From Pagrus major (lineage: Eukaryota; Chordata; Actinopteri; Spariformes; Sparidae): a DNA stretch of 64,000 bases. A program made the translations under genes and the position numbers. Below the pieces are notes generated by a model. The model was not told the origin of the DNA. It worked only from the letters and a program-made list of their open reading frames with translations, and did not search any database. This document shows positions 37,000 to 51,583 of the stretch, piece by piece. Positions within the stretch are counted from its first letter, which is position 1, and each line of letters begins with the position of its first letter. Where the stretch lies: NCBI RefSeq assembly GCF_040436345.1, contig NC_133236.1, forward strand, positions 18,183,466 to 18,247,465, in the 5' to 3' direction.

Positions 37000-39900
37000 T
37001 GTGTGTGTGTGTGTCTGTGTCTGTGTCTGTGTCTGTGTCTGTGTGTGTCTGTGTCTGTGTCTGTGTCTGTGTCTGTGTCTGTGTCTGTGTCTGTGTGTGT
37101 CTGTGTGTGTGTGTGTCTGTGTCTGTGTCTGTGTCTGTGTGTGTGTGTGTGTGTGTGTCTGTGTCTGTGTCTGTGTCTGTGTGTGTGTGTGTGTCTGTGT
37201 GTGTATGTGTGTATGTGTGTGTATGTGCGAGCTTGAATGGCCATGACCAGACACAAAGGATTGAATGAGCACACCTGAATGACACTAATCAACATGGAGT
37301 GTTGATGGCATGGTTTAACCTCAGACGCACGCACATGTGGCGTGGCGAGAAAAGGTAAATTATACAGCACATGAGTGTGTCTCTCTTCTTCTCTGGTTCT
37401 GCTCTGTCAGGTGACCGACGTCGCTGATGCCATGATCCTGAAGCAGCTGTTCGAGACGCTGTTCAAGACCGGAGTGGTGGTGGTGGCCACCTCCAACAGA
37501 CCCCCTGATGGTATGACCACCAGTGTCTGAGCACGTTGTACTTCTAGCTTTTGTTCATGAATATTGTTACTAAACTCACAGTGAGTAGGTAGGATGGTTT
37601 TGTGCAAGTTTGCAATCATGGCTAACACTGTAGCATCACTCTTTTCTGTTCCGTCTGATCGGAATAAGTCCTCAAAAACGCATCAACTCAATTATAGAAG
37701 TTTGCTATCTAAGTTGCAGACTTCTGCCCCACACACTGATCAACTCAACTGGCAATTCCATCATGCATCACAACACTGATACCGGTAGTTGCAAAAAAGT
37801 GTAATCTTTAATTCTACTAATATTGCAAAAACATACAATAATTGTTTCACAACTAGGGCTGTCACAATATCAGGTTTTCACTACACGATTATCATGGCCA
37901 AATGAATTCACGATAACAAATGATCACAATATCTATAGAAATTTCAAAAAGAAATGCTAGCAATCAAGTCTATCTTTAACTTTGTTCACTGTGTGTTTTG
38001 TCTCTTTTCTTAATACATAATAATAAATAAATTGCCCTCAAAATACGAGTATAGAGAGGTGGAAAGAGTCTGTAACCATAACGTACAAAGCGTACAAAAA
38101 GAACAATCAATTACTAGTGAAGAGGCAGCCAGATGCACTCAATCAAAACATGTTCGCTGGATTATTCACACAATGTTATATATGTGTATTATTACACAAT
38201 ATCGAGATTCCTTTTTTAATATCACGGTTATTGTGAATAGTTCGATATCTCGGCACCCCTGATCACAACATTATCTGAACATGATTCTTCTTACTGTAGA
38301 AACAAATAGGAAGTTTGCCTTTCAGATAAAACTTACCCTAACATCATCTCTTTTCTTTTTTTTTTAGTCTGATCACTGGACAATTTAGCAACACAAGTAA
38401 CCATTTCATTGCTTTTACACATTTGCAATGTTGACAAATCTCTGATGAGAAAAAGAAAATGGAGGGAAACAGAAGGGTCGTCGGAAGAACAGTACACTTT
38501 CTCTTTTTGCTTCATGTACATGCTCTGAAGTCAGGCCACACCTGGGAGATATCTAATACACCTCCAACATTCAGTTTTACTTGATGTGCCTTGCACAAGA
38601 AATTTATCGGTTCACTTTTTTTTTATCAGAATTATCTGTGTCAGAAAATTAAACCAACATAATTACAGCTCCAGCACCTTAGGAAAAATGATTAAGTTGT
38701 TGAAAGTACATCAAACACATTGCTTAACTCTTGTCTGAAGTAGCATTTGAATCTCTCCCAATATTTTTGAATAGTCAAACCTTCATCAGGGTCTGAAGTT
38801 ATTTCCAGTTTCATGATTTACAGAACATGTGACTTATGAATCACAGTCATTCGGGGGATGTTTGAGAGGAGTTTTGCAGCATGTTAAATTTTGATCAATG
38901 AATACTAAGGCTCACAATTGTCTGCACCTCAATGTGAGTGTATGATCAAAAGGCTGACATTATAAAGAACTATTTGCTGGACACCCTTGCATTCTCGCGA
39001 TAAGTGGTAAAAGCTACCACTTATTGCGAGAATGCAAGGATGTCCAGCTTTGACAGAGAGCTCGGCTCTGAAGGACTGAGAAGGCAAAAGGCCAACACTA
39101 AGATGTTCTGAAGGTCCATTTAACTATTCAGCAAACAATTTGCTTGCAAGTAATATTCCTGGAACATCAACATGTTTGCTTCTCCTCCCCTTGAACCAGC
39201 AAATCTCTCATCTACATTATTCACTTAATACTTTTATCCAAAAGTGCTTGGCTGCACTAAGAATCGATTGAGCTTCACAAGAACGCACCTTTTGAAAGCA
39301 ATTAACCAGAGGAAAAAGCGAGGAACATTTGATACAGCTTTCACTGACATCATACAACATTTAAACAGGCTTTGATGTTGCATTTAGTGACAGTGGAGCA
39401 CGGTTGGAGAAAGAATGAGCAAGGCGGTGATCAAGGTGGAGATAAATGCATGATGTGCTATCTGACGTCTGTCTTTCTGCGGGAAGATGTTGATACCACA
39501 AAGTCTCGAGTGGAGTGGATGGCAGCAAGACGGCTCTCACAGACAAAGACGCACGTCTCTGATATTTACTAGCTATTAAGAACAAAGCGCCATAACCGTG
39601 CAAACTTGATAGAGGGCCTACTTGGTATTAATTACATGGTTAATGGAACACTGAAAGCCATAAGAGACAACTGGACATGAAAGGCATATATTTTCCATCT
39701 TTATTGATGTGGAGATGCTTTTATCAGAAAGCCTGAGATGTGTTTGGAGTAGGAGTTTAGAGATGGGTTTTTGCTTGAATGGCTAAAGTAGCATTTTGTT
39801 GTCTTAATACACTGATGGAGTTTAATGGGGTTGAGGAGGATAAGGGGGATAAATGGTGTCTTTCTTAGAGTGGAACCCCCTCCGTGCACTGGATCTCACA

Positions 39901-42900
39901 TGCAGTTTACATTAATGGATTTAAAGCGACATTATGTAGACATTGCGATTTCCCTCCCGACAGTTTTTGATTGCGACACCAGTGTCGTAAACAGAAAAAC
40001 CCAGGTCTGTAACAATTTGTCAGATATCCACAAAAATGAATAGAGTTGATGAGGTAAAACATGAAATATATTGTCTTTGCACTGTTTTTAATTGACTGTA
40101 TGTCAAAAAGGATTAGCAAACCATCACTTTTGGGTTTATGGATCCTACATGACTCCCTTTGTTGTCTTAAATGAATAGTTTGACATTTTTGGAAATATGC
40201 TTTCTTGTTGAGAAATAGATGAGCAGATCCATACCGCTCTCATATCTGTACAGCAAATACAAAGCTGGAAACAGGAGGCAGTTAGCTTAGCTTAGCACAG
40301 AGACTGGAAACTGAAAAGCTGGCTAACCTGGCTCTTCTAAAGGTAACAAATCCACCCTACAAATACCTCTAAAGCTCACCCATGAGCATGTTTTAGCTTG
40401 TTTATTAAGTCTGTGCAGAAACATGAGGATATATGCTTCTATTTAGAGGAAGTCACTGCTGCCGGCCACCAAAATAGTCTGCAATATATTGATTTTACAC
40501 TTTCTGTTGTTTACAGATTAGAAGATAGAGGTGTTAATTTGTGAACTTAAGTGCTGGTAGGCTTTATAACTTTTGGGCATAGCCAGGCTAGCTATTTCCA
40601 AGGTTTTTCAGTCTTTGTGCTAAGCTAAGCTAACTGCCTCCTGTTTCCAGCTTCATATTTCCTTTACAGACATCAGAGTGATGTCGATCTCCAGGAAGGG
40701 CATGTCCCAAAATAATCCTTTAACCATGGCAGTGTACCATACATGGCACACTCCATTACTGTATAGGAGTTATCAAGCAAGTTTGATATGTGTGTGAGGT
40801 CCTGCTGCAGTAAGCTTAAGCCCAAACATCAACAACGACCACTTGTTTGCAGCTGGAGAGAGCTTAAACCTCGATGTGTGTCTGCGCATGTGTGTGCGTC
40901 TTTGTCCGTGTTTGTGTGTGCATCCCTATCTGTTTTATCTGTCTATCAGGGATGCTACTTCAGATGTAATTTGTTCCAGCCGAGCTAATTGAAACCTCTA
41001 TTCAGCGAGCTGCTGTGGACATTGTCCGCGCTGAAAAGGCGACAGTCCTTTCTCCCGCCACCATTGTTTGGGAATGTAATGAATTTTATGTTGCTGCCGC
41101 TGCCGGTAGAGAAATCCATTTTTCTCTCCTGGTCCCAGTCCCTTTGTCGTGCCTCCCCACCCATCCTTCAGTTCATCAATAGCCACTTTATGTGCCAATC
41201 TGCGGCGGGGGAATGACATTATTAGGAGGCTAAACAGCAGCTCTAATACAGGCCCTCCCCTCCTCTTTCAGATCTGTACAAAAACGGACTTCAGAGGGAC
41301 ACCTTCCTGCCTTTCATCGACGTGCTGAAGGTAGAGACAAAGTCATCCCTCTCTCTTGTCTTGTTAATTTATTCATTTGTTTATCACATTCACACTAAAA
41401 CACACACATACACACACTTGCATGTGCGCCTCTGTCCCTCTGTGCCTGTCCTTTTTTGCAAGTTGCTCTTTAGTGGTTTGATGTTTCCTGCTTCCTGGAT
41501 GCCTCGCACAGTGTCACAAAGCTGTCTTTGATCATACCAGGGCACGGTGAAAAGACTCACAGAGAGAGCGAGAGAAAGGTAGGGAGAGATGGAAAAGAGC
41601 GCGCGTGAGTACAGGTAATGTGAATGAGAGATGGGGCGGACGAGCTGAGTGACTGACCCGGGCTGCTTGCATTTCAAAAGTAAAGGGGGCCGAGTGGCGG
41701 GGGAGAGGAGAGGAGAAGAGCAATGCGGTGGTTAGCATTTCCAGTGAAAAATCTACTTTGCAATTTAAGCAGGTAGCACCATTATCCCGCCTGCATCTCA
41801 GATGATCATTGATGTGTTTTGGAGTGACCGTGATCATAAATAATTGCATAATAATTTGTTGTCATGCATTTTGCAACAGAGGAGGGCAGCATTCTTGCAT
41901 CTTTTGTTGGTATTTAGTCTAAATGGTGAAGGCAAGCGAAATCCAGCTGCCGTGTTTCAGGCCACAAATTCACTGCTTGTTCTTCCCTATTTATAAGAAA
42001 TTAGGTAGAGGCAACAGAAACGGGTTTAATTTTACACATAGGACCACTTATTCTGTCTTGATTAGCTTTAACCAATAGGTGGTAAACTTTACGTACTGTG
42101 ACTATAAACTTACCTGTATGAGCTGCTCTAATTTCTATTTAATTTCTATTCTAATTTAGCTCCATTAGCGCGATAATAATCAAAAGTTACCTTAATGAGT
42201 GAATTCACAAGAATCAACTTCATTGATTTTTGTTAACATATGCTTATTCTGAATTTGATGGCAGCAGCACATTTCAAACAAAGGGGACAGGGGAAACAAA
42301 AGACTGGGAGAGTTGTGTAATGCTCCAAAAACACCTGTTTGAAACATTCCACAGCTATACGGGTACATTGGTAACAGGTGATGGTATCATGATTGGGTTT
42401 GAAAGGGCCGTCCTCGAAAGGCTCAGCCGTTCACAAGCAAGGATGGACGAGGTTCACCACTTTGTGAAACACATGTGTAAAGGATATTACTACATGTCAT
42501 TCAACACAGTTCAGTTTTAAATGACATATTACACAGCGTCTCGACTGTTTTGGAATCGGAGATGAAAACACATGTAGTAGCATTGTATTAGTACAAATCA
42601 CACATAATGCCAATTTCTACATAATGTTGCCTTAACCAATATTTTTTGCGGTATTGGTCTTCATCATTTTTAAGATTTAACGACCCCTGAGCTGATATAG
42701 AGATGGATCAGGGACCTCCTATGCTCCACTGTATCGTCAGACACATATGCATACACATGTAAACGCACTACAACTGGGGAGGCCTTGGAGTCACCCTGCT
42801 CCCCACCCATTCTCCCAGCAGCACCCTTGCCCTCTCTAATCCACCCTCATCAAGGTCCTGAATGCCTGTTGTCCCTCTCTGCCCCACACTACCTCCTCTC

Positions 42901-45900
42901 TTTCAGGGTCCCATGTTCCCCTTTGTGAGGCCATCTGGTTTTCGGGGTCGGGGTTTTTTTTTCCAAGGGGGTGCAAGGCATTCTCTATAGCGACCTGTTC
43001 TGTAAAGTTAAAGTGTGTTTTAGCGGGGTCACGCTGCTAACTAGCTGACCCTTAATAGATTGAATTAATGCTTGCAGGGATCCTGCTCTCCCTGATGCAG
43101 CTCGCTCTAGCATGTGCGTGACTGACTGTGTTTCTATAGCGAGCGAGCGAGCGAGGGAGTGAATGAGGGTGTTAAAAAGTGGGGGGGGGGGATAGCCCCT
43201 GACCTCTCCTCCCTATCACCTGAGCTGGAGTGGTAGAGGTTAATCCAGCGCCTCTGTCCGCCTGGGTTGACATCTTTATTTAACTATTGACTTCCGATTA
43301 GTTGCGACCCCCTTTTTCCTCAGCAAACCACCCCCCTAAAAAAATCATCCAGTTTCCTTCTCTTAAATAAAAGACACAAACTTTTAAGTTGATACACCTG
43401 CAGGAAATGGAAAACACACGACTTCACTGCACCTAAAAGTCCCTGACTGCTTGTCACTTTCTCGTTTGTTTACTAGTTTGTTCATTCACTCAGTCATTTG
43501 TAATTTCTTGTCCTTTTTAGCATCACTGTAGACTCATCAGGGAATCTATTCAGTTGTTTAGGCTCCTCTTTCTTTGTGGCCATGGCAAAGCTCAGAGTTC
43601 TGTAAAATACAGGGTTTAAGGGCTTTTTTTAATGGACACTGCCAGTATTGTAACTAAGACACTCTTTCTCTCTCACAAACTGTCCTCCCTCTCCACTCCA
43701 CTTTTCATCACCCATCCTCTCTCTACCCCTCTATCCCCGCTCTTTATTCTATTGCTATCCTGTTCTGCTCGCTGGCTTTCCTCACCCAAGGTCAGGTCCC
43801 TGTATTTTGGTAGCAGAATAGTGACTTTATTTTCCCTCCGCTTGTTCGATAGTAGTCGCGCACAATGCTGCCGAAGGAGGGAGGGGGGAGCATGACAACA
43901 ACCCTGAGGCAACTTTGAGTATCTCTGGGTTTCCTGCCATTTTTAACCCTTCTTTTGAATCGCGCTCCTTCTCATTTTTTTGTGTGCCATTGTTAATAAG
44001 CTGCTGTGTGCTGTGCAGTTGGTGATGAGAGGAAAATAAATATATAAAAAAAAAAAAAAATGTGGAGAAAGAAAAATTGAGGAATGAGGGGGATGTGGTC
44101 CTCCAGTGGAGACCTTGGTGAGAAGGACTGCCTGTGAAGAGCCGGCAGCCTGCCAGTTCAAATCAAATGGATGTTGATGTTTGATGACTGTCATTGTCTT
44201 CCAAAGAATTTAATGGCAGGGCAGTGCCACTCACTGTATGCCTCGAGGGCACACCTCTCTTCTTTCATATCAGTGTCTGGCTTCTACAAAACTGAACAGT
44301 TAATAAAGACAAATCAATTTTGCCCCTTTTTAGAACACGAGGAATTAATTCTGGCTCTGTGTTTGTCGCCTACATTTTAATTTATACACTCACCTTGGCT
44401 TGTTATTTCCTGCTGATGTATTTCAGTTTTATTGCAAGTGTGTGCACGCTTCAGATCTACTTGATCAAGCGTACATGCATGCGCGCACAGGTGCTTAATA
44501 CTGCACTGTATGTATTCACTTGTAAAGAAGGCCACCTGCACCCTTGTCGGTGTTGAAATGTCGCTCTTATTTCTAACTTGACTAGCGTGTACATTTAAAG
44601 CCCCTTTTTTACACTCGTTATGCTCTCCATCATCATCAACCCGCTCACCTCATGATGCTCTGCCCTTGTCTAATGCATCATTAATATCCAGCGTAATTCA
44701 CATCTCAGGTAGCCCCATGATACCAAATTGATTTGAAGAGACATTATATACAACGTGGATTCGCTGTCGAGCTCATGTACCCACTTCAGACGAGGTGCAT
44801 GCACTTTCAGCTGCAGTGTTAAACGTCTTTTCAAATCAATTTGGAATCTCAGGGCTTCTGGAGACTTGGATTACGCTGGACAAACTGTGTGGAGCCATTT
44901 TATGTTGTTTTTTTTTTGTGTGTGTGCGTTTTTACATTCAAAACAAGGCCCCATCTACTTCAGTTGTTTATGAGAATGCTACAAAACTTGCAAAACACCC
45001 GACTTTCCATCTGCATGGCTAAATTTTAATTTTTGGGTGAACTTAGTAAAAGATCTGAATACTCCTTACAGCAGTAGTTCAGCCACTACTAACATAACAC
45101 ACCTAAATCTCTGACAGACGGTGATTGAGTTGCATTATGGGTAATGTAGGCATGAGGTTTTGACAAGGAAAAAGACTCTTAAAAAAACACATCTCTAGCA
45201 GTATTCATACTTTATTGTTTTTAACAGTCCGCTGTGAGATACAGGAGTGTAATTAAGCTGCAGCCATGTTTTAAAATCTCTTCTCCTCGTAGTTTTAAAG
45301 CCGGTTCAGAGCTTTCGGTCCAAGGCGATGTGCTCAGCTACATGGAGTCCACTTTTTGGTGTGCTGCTACTGACATGTGGAGCCTCTGTTGGCCAGGTGC
45401 AGGTAGCACAGACTCCATCGAGTTCTGGAGCGGTTCGGTTTTTGGTCCTCAGCAGAGCTCGAGTGGGGTTGAGTTGAGGGTGGGGGGTCCAGTGGGGTCC
45501 TGGATCACGAAAGGTGGGGCCTCCGACTCAAAAGATGTTTCCCCAAGAGGAGCAGCCGAGGCAGGGGGAGGTTGTGAGAACGACCTCTCCGAACAAACCA
45601 TCGCTGGCCCAAGGCGGTCACACTTTAAGGGAATAGATCATTAGGTGTAATTAGGGTGTTCACATTGTCATGTACCCCCCCGACTGCCCAAGAATGAATA
45701 AAATCACCAGATACACCCCCCCACTCACAGTCACACACACACACAGCAGCTCCCCAGTTAGTGAAAACACTTTGATGTCAGAAGAGTCGTCCAGAACTTG
45801 CCAGCATAAAGGCAGTGTTTTAAGCTTTCTCTCTTTTCTCCCCCGTCTCTCTCTCTCTCTCGACCCCTCCATCCCTCCCTCCCTCTTTTCTTCTGTCCCT

Positions 45901-48900
45901 CCACACAAGGCTGTAAGACACACATGGTTGAATGAACGACAACCTTTCCCCTCCTCCCCTCTCCCTCTCTCTCTCCCCCCTTCGTCTCTTTTTCAGCCTT
46001 CCCACCCCGCATTTCTTTGAGGCCTGGTCAATTCTCCGGGCCAAACAAAAAAAGCATCAAATGTTTTCTGCTGCCGGGTAATGAGGGAGTGGACCTCATC
46101 AGGGCCCAATAGTCAGCTATCCTTGGCTTTTGTTGCAGCTCAATGGCACCGCGCTCTTTGAAAAACTCAAAAGCAACTTTTTGAGGAGTAAAGGATAGAG
46201 AAAAATATGGCGTAGAGGGAGCGGGCGCAGAGGGGAGCAGAGGCAGCCACTAGAAAAAAAAGCCACTCTGTTTTTATGCTAAACGGCTGTCCAGAGAGAG
46301 CAGTGGACAGCTTGGACAATGACATGATTGGAGCTACATGTGTTTGGATGACTTTCTTCCAAAGAGACTCTGATTCTCATGTCTGTCATCTCTCTCTCTT
46401 CTGTCTCGCCCTCCCCTCTGTGAGCTCCTGAATGCATCTGAGCAAGTAGTGAAGCTCTTAATTTGCAGCGGTGCTGCTGCTACAGATACGCACCGATGTG
46501 AAATTCTGGGCCGATATCGATGTTTAAAATAACAATTTATCTAATAACTGATGCTGATACCGATCTTTTTTTGTTGTTTGTGATTATTATTATTTAGAAA
46601 ACTTCATTATAAAACAATGACTAAAATGTTTTAAAAGTTGTTGGGTCTTTTTAATACACTATCTTTGAAACTCGCTCATACAAACTTATGAAACAACCTT
46701 TAATTTAAACTTCTTTAACATGAAAATTAATCTTTTAACGTCAAATGCCTTTTTAGCCTGTTACAACTATACAACTACCTACTCAAGACTTTTTTGGTAT
46801 TTACATTAGCCTTACAAAACTGATGGCAAGGATGTCACAAGTAGGGATGGGACGATGAAAGAGTTTATTGCGAAAAACAATCAATGACTTGATCGTGAAT
46901 CGTAAATGGGATAATCTTGAATCGAGATAGTCGTGAATATCCTCACATGAATGACTTGAAAAAGCTGTCTAGCTCACTGACGTACAGTTCTATATTGGTT
47001 TCCTGATTTATTTTGAATAAGCCTGTCATCATGTCTGAAGGCATGGCTTGTTAATGGCTTAGTTAAATTGGAAATGCGGAAATACGGCAAAAAAATGACA
47101 GGGAGATGTTTTTTTCTATCATTTATTTATTCTTAATCGTGCAGGAGACCTTCTGATTAATTACTTATTTAAACTCCTTTTTATTTTTCACAAAAAAAGA
47201 TGTGTCCAATCTTTGATGCAGTAAAATATTTGTTTCCTAACAAAAACTAATTATAACTATTATAAAACACAAACTATTATTGTGGTATGACTCATGATGA
47301 TTTTCTTCTTAAATTTAATCCATAAGGTTTTTTAGAGTTAAAGCAACATTATTTAACCGTTTTACCTTAAAAATAACAGCTTCAAAATCATTGCGATGGT
47401 ACAGTGTCTTGTAATGGTGTATCAGCCACTCCGCCCCCCTATCACTTGTTTCTCGACTACGTAACTTCAGTGAGCGGGGAGGATCAAAGCATTACATACA
47501 TGTTTACTTCAACATACATGTTTTCAACACATAACATTGATATGATGTAATGAGTTTTGTTTGTAGTTAGCACCTGAAAAATTGTTACAGACCTGGGATT
47601 TGTATTTATGACAGCAGTGTTACACTCAGAAAGTGTGGGGGGCACCAAATCACACAAAATGCCAAATTTATTTCTACGTAATGTTGCATTATGCATTTAA
47701 AATGTCAAAAAAACTAATGAACAATGCCTCTCACAAAAGCAGAATATCTTCACATTTGAGACGCTGAAAACAGTGAATTTACCGGTTTCCACCACCAGGA
47801 CTCATATCATTGTTTGGCATTTTTACTTGATTAATGACAATTTATATCATTAAAATTGTTGTCAGTCTTTTAATCGGCTCATCAATTAATTCTCTAATCT
47901 CTCTAATTCTATCACTTAAAATTAAGTCCCCCAGTGAAACTGGCATTCAGATTGTTGGACTTAAGTTGAACCTCATTATTTTTCTTTTAAAGCCATTCGT
48001 GAGATAGAAAAATGTTTTTGTACAATGACAAAAGTGAGTAAAATTGCAAAGAAAGGACAGAGATGCTGTCAAATATTGAAGAAACAGAAATGTGTATTTT
48101 TTTGTTTTTTAGGTATTTTAAATAGACAGCTAGACACAGAGAGCTAACCAGGCAATGTCTGTAACTAAAGATTATTTTTCATTATTGAGCGACTCTTCCT
48201 TTTTTTCTTGATGAACTGATCAATTGATCAGCCTATAAAATCTATGAAAATACTAAAAACTTCCCTGTGATGTCATTGAAATGCTTGTTTCATCCAGCAA
48301 ATAATACAAACCCCCAAATTCTTCATACATTATTCATACATTTCATACGCTGGAAGCTGGACGGAGCAAATGTTCCTAGTAACTTACCGTCATAATTAGT
48401 CGATCAAATAATCGTTTAATCAACTTGTTGCTTCAGCGGTACATCTGACAAAAACAGTGCAGCAGTACAGTGAGTTATACAGAATAAACTAAAGGGCCGG
48501 TTGGAGATGAGACTGTAAGTTGTAAAGTAACACTGACGAGGATCGGAGTGAGACAAGTGTGGTGATGGTGATGGTGATGGTGGTGGTGGTGGAGGAGGAG
48601 GGGGAAAAGACCACAATGTGTAGGCGGATGAAATCTTGGAGGAGTGAGAACTTGACAATCCTCTCAAGATGGATAATCAAGTAATGACCCGCAAGGCCTC
48701 AGCCTCATCTGATTATAAATAACCAATGGAATCATCATCACTGATTGTGTTTCCATTCCTCCTTCTTTGTACCTCGCTTCTCCGTTAAGAAACGCACCAG
48801 CCGTCGTCTTCGCCGTAGGTAGCTAGAGACGGCTCATAAAGGGAGGGAGCAGAAGATGGCAGGAGAAAAGACAAACTGAGGTTCTAATGATGTGCCGGCG

Positions 48901-51201
48901 ATAGTGACAAGTTTTTTTTCTTCCCTTTTTTTCCGTTTTGGAGGGACTATTTACCCGTTGGTGGGGTCACAGAAGGTTGATGAAATGACACCTCCCTTTT
49001 GTGCGTGGGGGAGGGCGAGTTTGTCAGGTTGTTATTAAGCCTGATTCAGCCAATTGGCTCAGAGTGGGAACCCCGTTTGTGTGAGCGGACACGGAGATAA
49101 AAAGTTGACAGCGGAGAAGAATAGAGTATTTCCGTCCCCTTGCTTTGTGATGATTACTAATTATCCTGCAGCTTAAGGAGGCCAGTGGCAGAAATTCACT
49201 GATTTCATAATTTACCGGAGCTGTCGTAGACTACTCAGTCAGCCAGGCGCTGGCTTGGATGGGATGATATGCAATTCCTTTCTTTTCTTTGATAGAATGG
49301 CGGAGATGATGATTATAGTTTGCGCTGCACTCCCTGACATGAATCCTGTTGACGTTTTACACTATCTGGAAAAGTTTGAACTCCGCATCGCAAGTTCACC
49401 CCTGCTGTAACACACTTGAATAGCTGCAGGAACAATAGATCAGCTCAATAAACCACAAAGCACTGACACAAAGTCCCAGCGCTGTCAGAGGAGAGGAAGA
49501 TGTCTCCTGCCTTCTGTGTCACCCTGTCGTTGAATTTGTTCACTTGTTCCTTATTTGCACGCACTATAGCATTTGATGGAAAGAAATCAGGGATAATAAA
49601 TCAAGAATTTAACACTGGACAAGAATAAAAACAGATTTTGAAAGATTTCCACGAGACGAGCGATGTAAACTCAGAACATAGCATCTGATCTGATAGTTTT
49701 CAAAGGTTCATTCCATTTATATGTTGCACATTTTTTGGTATATTGATATTTTCAATATTCCTCTAGTAATGTGTTCTATAGCCGACATCAATGACACTCA
49801 AATCTGTTTTTTTAAATGATATAATCCGATTTTCTGTTTTTCTTATTGCACACTCATCAGTTTAGAAACATCATTTATGTACAGTGGGACTGCACATTTT
49901 ATTAAGTGAGATTAGTGTTTTAGACGTGTATGTAAACAGGAAAACTGAAAAATAAATAAATAAAACCTTAAGACTCAACTTGGTGGCTGAAATGAAGCAG
50001 CAACACCAGATAAAAATGCTCGCGTTCAATTCAAAAAACCTTTTAAATTCAGGATGAAGCTCTAAAGCAATATCTGTATGTTTTGTGTTTGTGTGTGCAT
50101 GCTTGCAGGAGTACTGCCACACAATCTGCCTTGACTCTGGGATTGACTACAGGAGACTGGACAAGGCTGCAGCAGGGAAGCTCTACTACCTGTAAGACAC
50201 ACATGTACATGCACATTTGTTGTTTAAATTGCCTAATAAAGCCCGACTGATGTATTGGACGATACCATCGACCAATATGTCAATAACAGAAATTTTTACT
50301 CCCTAATATCTGTATCGGTACCAGCCCCAAAAATCCAGTATCGGTTGGGCTCCGATGCCTTCCCCTAACCTAATTCTAATTTCATTCTTTTAAATTTGTG
50401 AGGAGAAAGCAGAAATGTCCTCACAAAGCCAAATGTCCTCACAATGCAGGTTTAACGCAAAAAATCGTCCACACATAGATACATCTACAAAAACACAGAC
50501 ACACTAATATCGGTCCCCTTTGCTACTTGTTTGTTTACAGTCCAGGTCAGGGTCTGTGCAAAGGTGTGGTAAAGAGTCGATATCAACCTTCATCCACAGC
50601 AAACATACAAGCATTGACATACAAACGTACATAGGAAATGTTTGTGCACATCATAGAGTTAGATTTTTATTAAGGACGGAAAGAGAAGGCAAGCAGATGG
50701 ATAAATGGAGAAAAGCAGACTCGGAGACTTATAAAGAGCTACATTACCTTGAGAGATCCATGAAAAGGCTGAAAGGGGAATCAATAGAATATGAGAAAAT
50801 GGCAGAGCTTTAAAAGCTAGTTTTCTATTTTCCTCATTACGTATACACTGTTAGGAACACACACACACACACAGACAAACAAGGTATGAATGACACTGCT
50901 GTTGCTCATTGCTGCATTGGAGCTTTCAAGTGCTTTCGTCTTTTCACCGTATGTAAATAGAGCACATCACACCCTTTTACCTGGAGTTAAAACACACGCA
51001 CACATACGGATGCAAACGCACACATATTACAATCTCGTTTTAACGTGCATTCACAGGCTAATGCTTGTGTTTAGAGCCTAACATCCTGTTTTTTACTGAT
51101 GGAGTGAAAAGCTAAGTACCCCCCTCCCCTCCCTCTCCTTGATGCCACCGTTTGATGTGGCCACTTCACGATTATTAATTTCATATTCTATTTTTCCTTC
51201 C

Positions 51202-51250
<49 letters not shown>

Positions 51251-51461
51251 TTGTTCAGCACAGGGGAGCCTGCAGCGGAGGCCTTCTTGGATGCACTGTT
51301 TGAGGAGCTGGCTTTAAGGCAAAAGAGTGGTAAGGAAGTTAAAGAGAGATTTGCTACACCACATAAAGAGACATCTGATACAGCATGATCAGACATTCAG
51401 CAGACACCTTGCAGAGAGATAACAGACAAAGAGCATAATTCAATAAAGAAATAGACCTAGC

Positions 51462-51509
<48 letters not shown>

Positions 51510-51515
51510 CATATG

Positions 51516-51583
<68 letters not shown>

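Larger units (their letters stand above)
32780..37410 (+). other. afg1l: afg1l intron 5
   Basis: About 4.6 kb. A possible LINE tail lies at 33415-33560, a likely regulatory stretch at 34800-35280, a family-A MITE at 35932-36255 and a compound GT minisatellite at 36915-37227. The rest is unique sequence without recognised genes. Confidence 0.5.
37511..41271 (+). other. afg1l: afg1l intron 6
   Basis: Contains a hAT MITE (37854-38261), a 73-bp hairpin (38976-39048), half of a family-B MITE (39922-40030) and a GCTTAGC-type MITE (40168-40722). The stretch just before exon 7 (about 40980-41220) is repeat-free and CG-richer, with AATGACATTATTAGGAGG, possibly regulatory. Confidence 0.5.
41331..50108 (+). 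other. afg1l: afg1l intron 7 (about 8.8 kb)
   Basis: The largest intron. It includes a Tc1-like fragment (42234-42515), family-B MITE pieces (42530-42634, 47339-47691), hAT-like remnants (46490-46600, about 46848-47150), a (GGTGAT)n/(GGT)n tract (48561-48604) and two candidate regulatory stretches (46020-46170, 48950-49260). An open frame at 45234-45644 (136 codons) is not recognisable and is probably chance. Confidence 0.5.

Noticed and set aside
36859-37370. Several overlapping frames of 109-157 codons on both strands
   Set aside because: They are Cys-Val or His-Thr translations of the GT/GTGTCT minisatellite, not proteins.
45234-45644. 136-codon frame in afg1l intron 7
   Set aside because: No recognisable domain, no splice context of its own and adjacent simple repeats; most likely chance.
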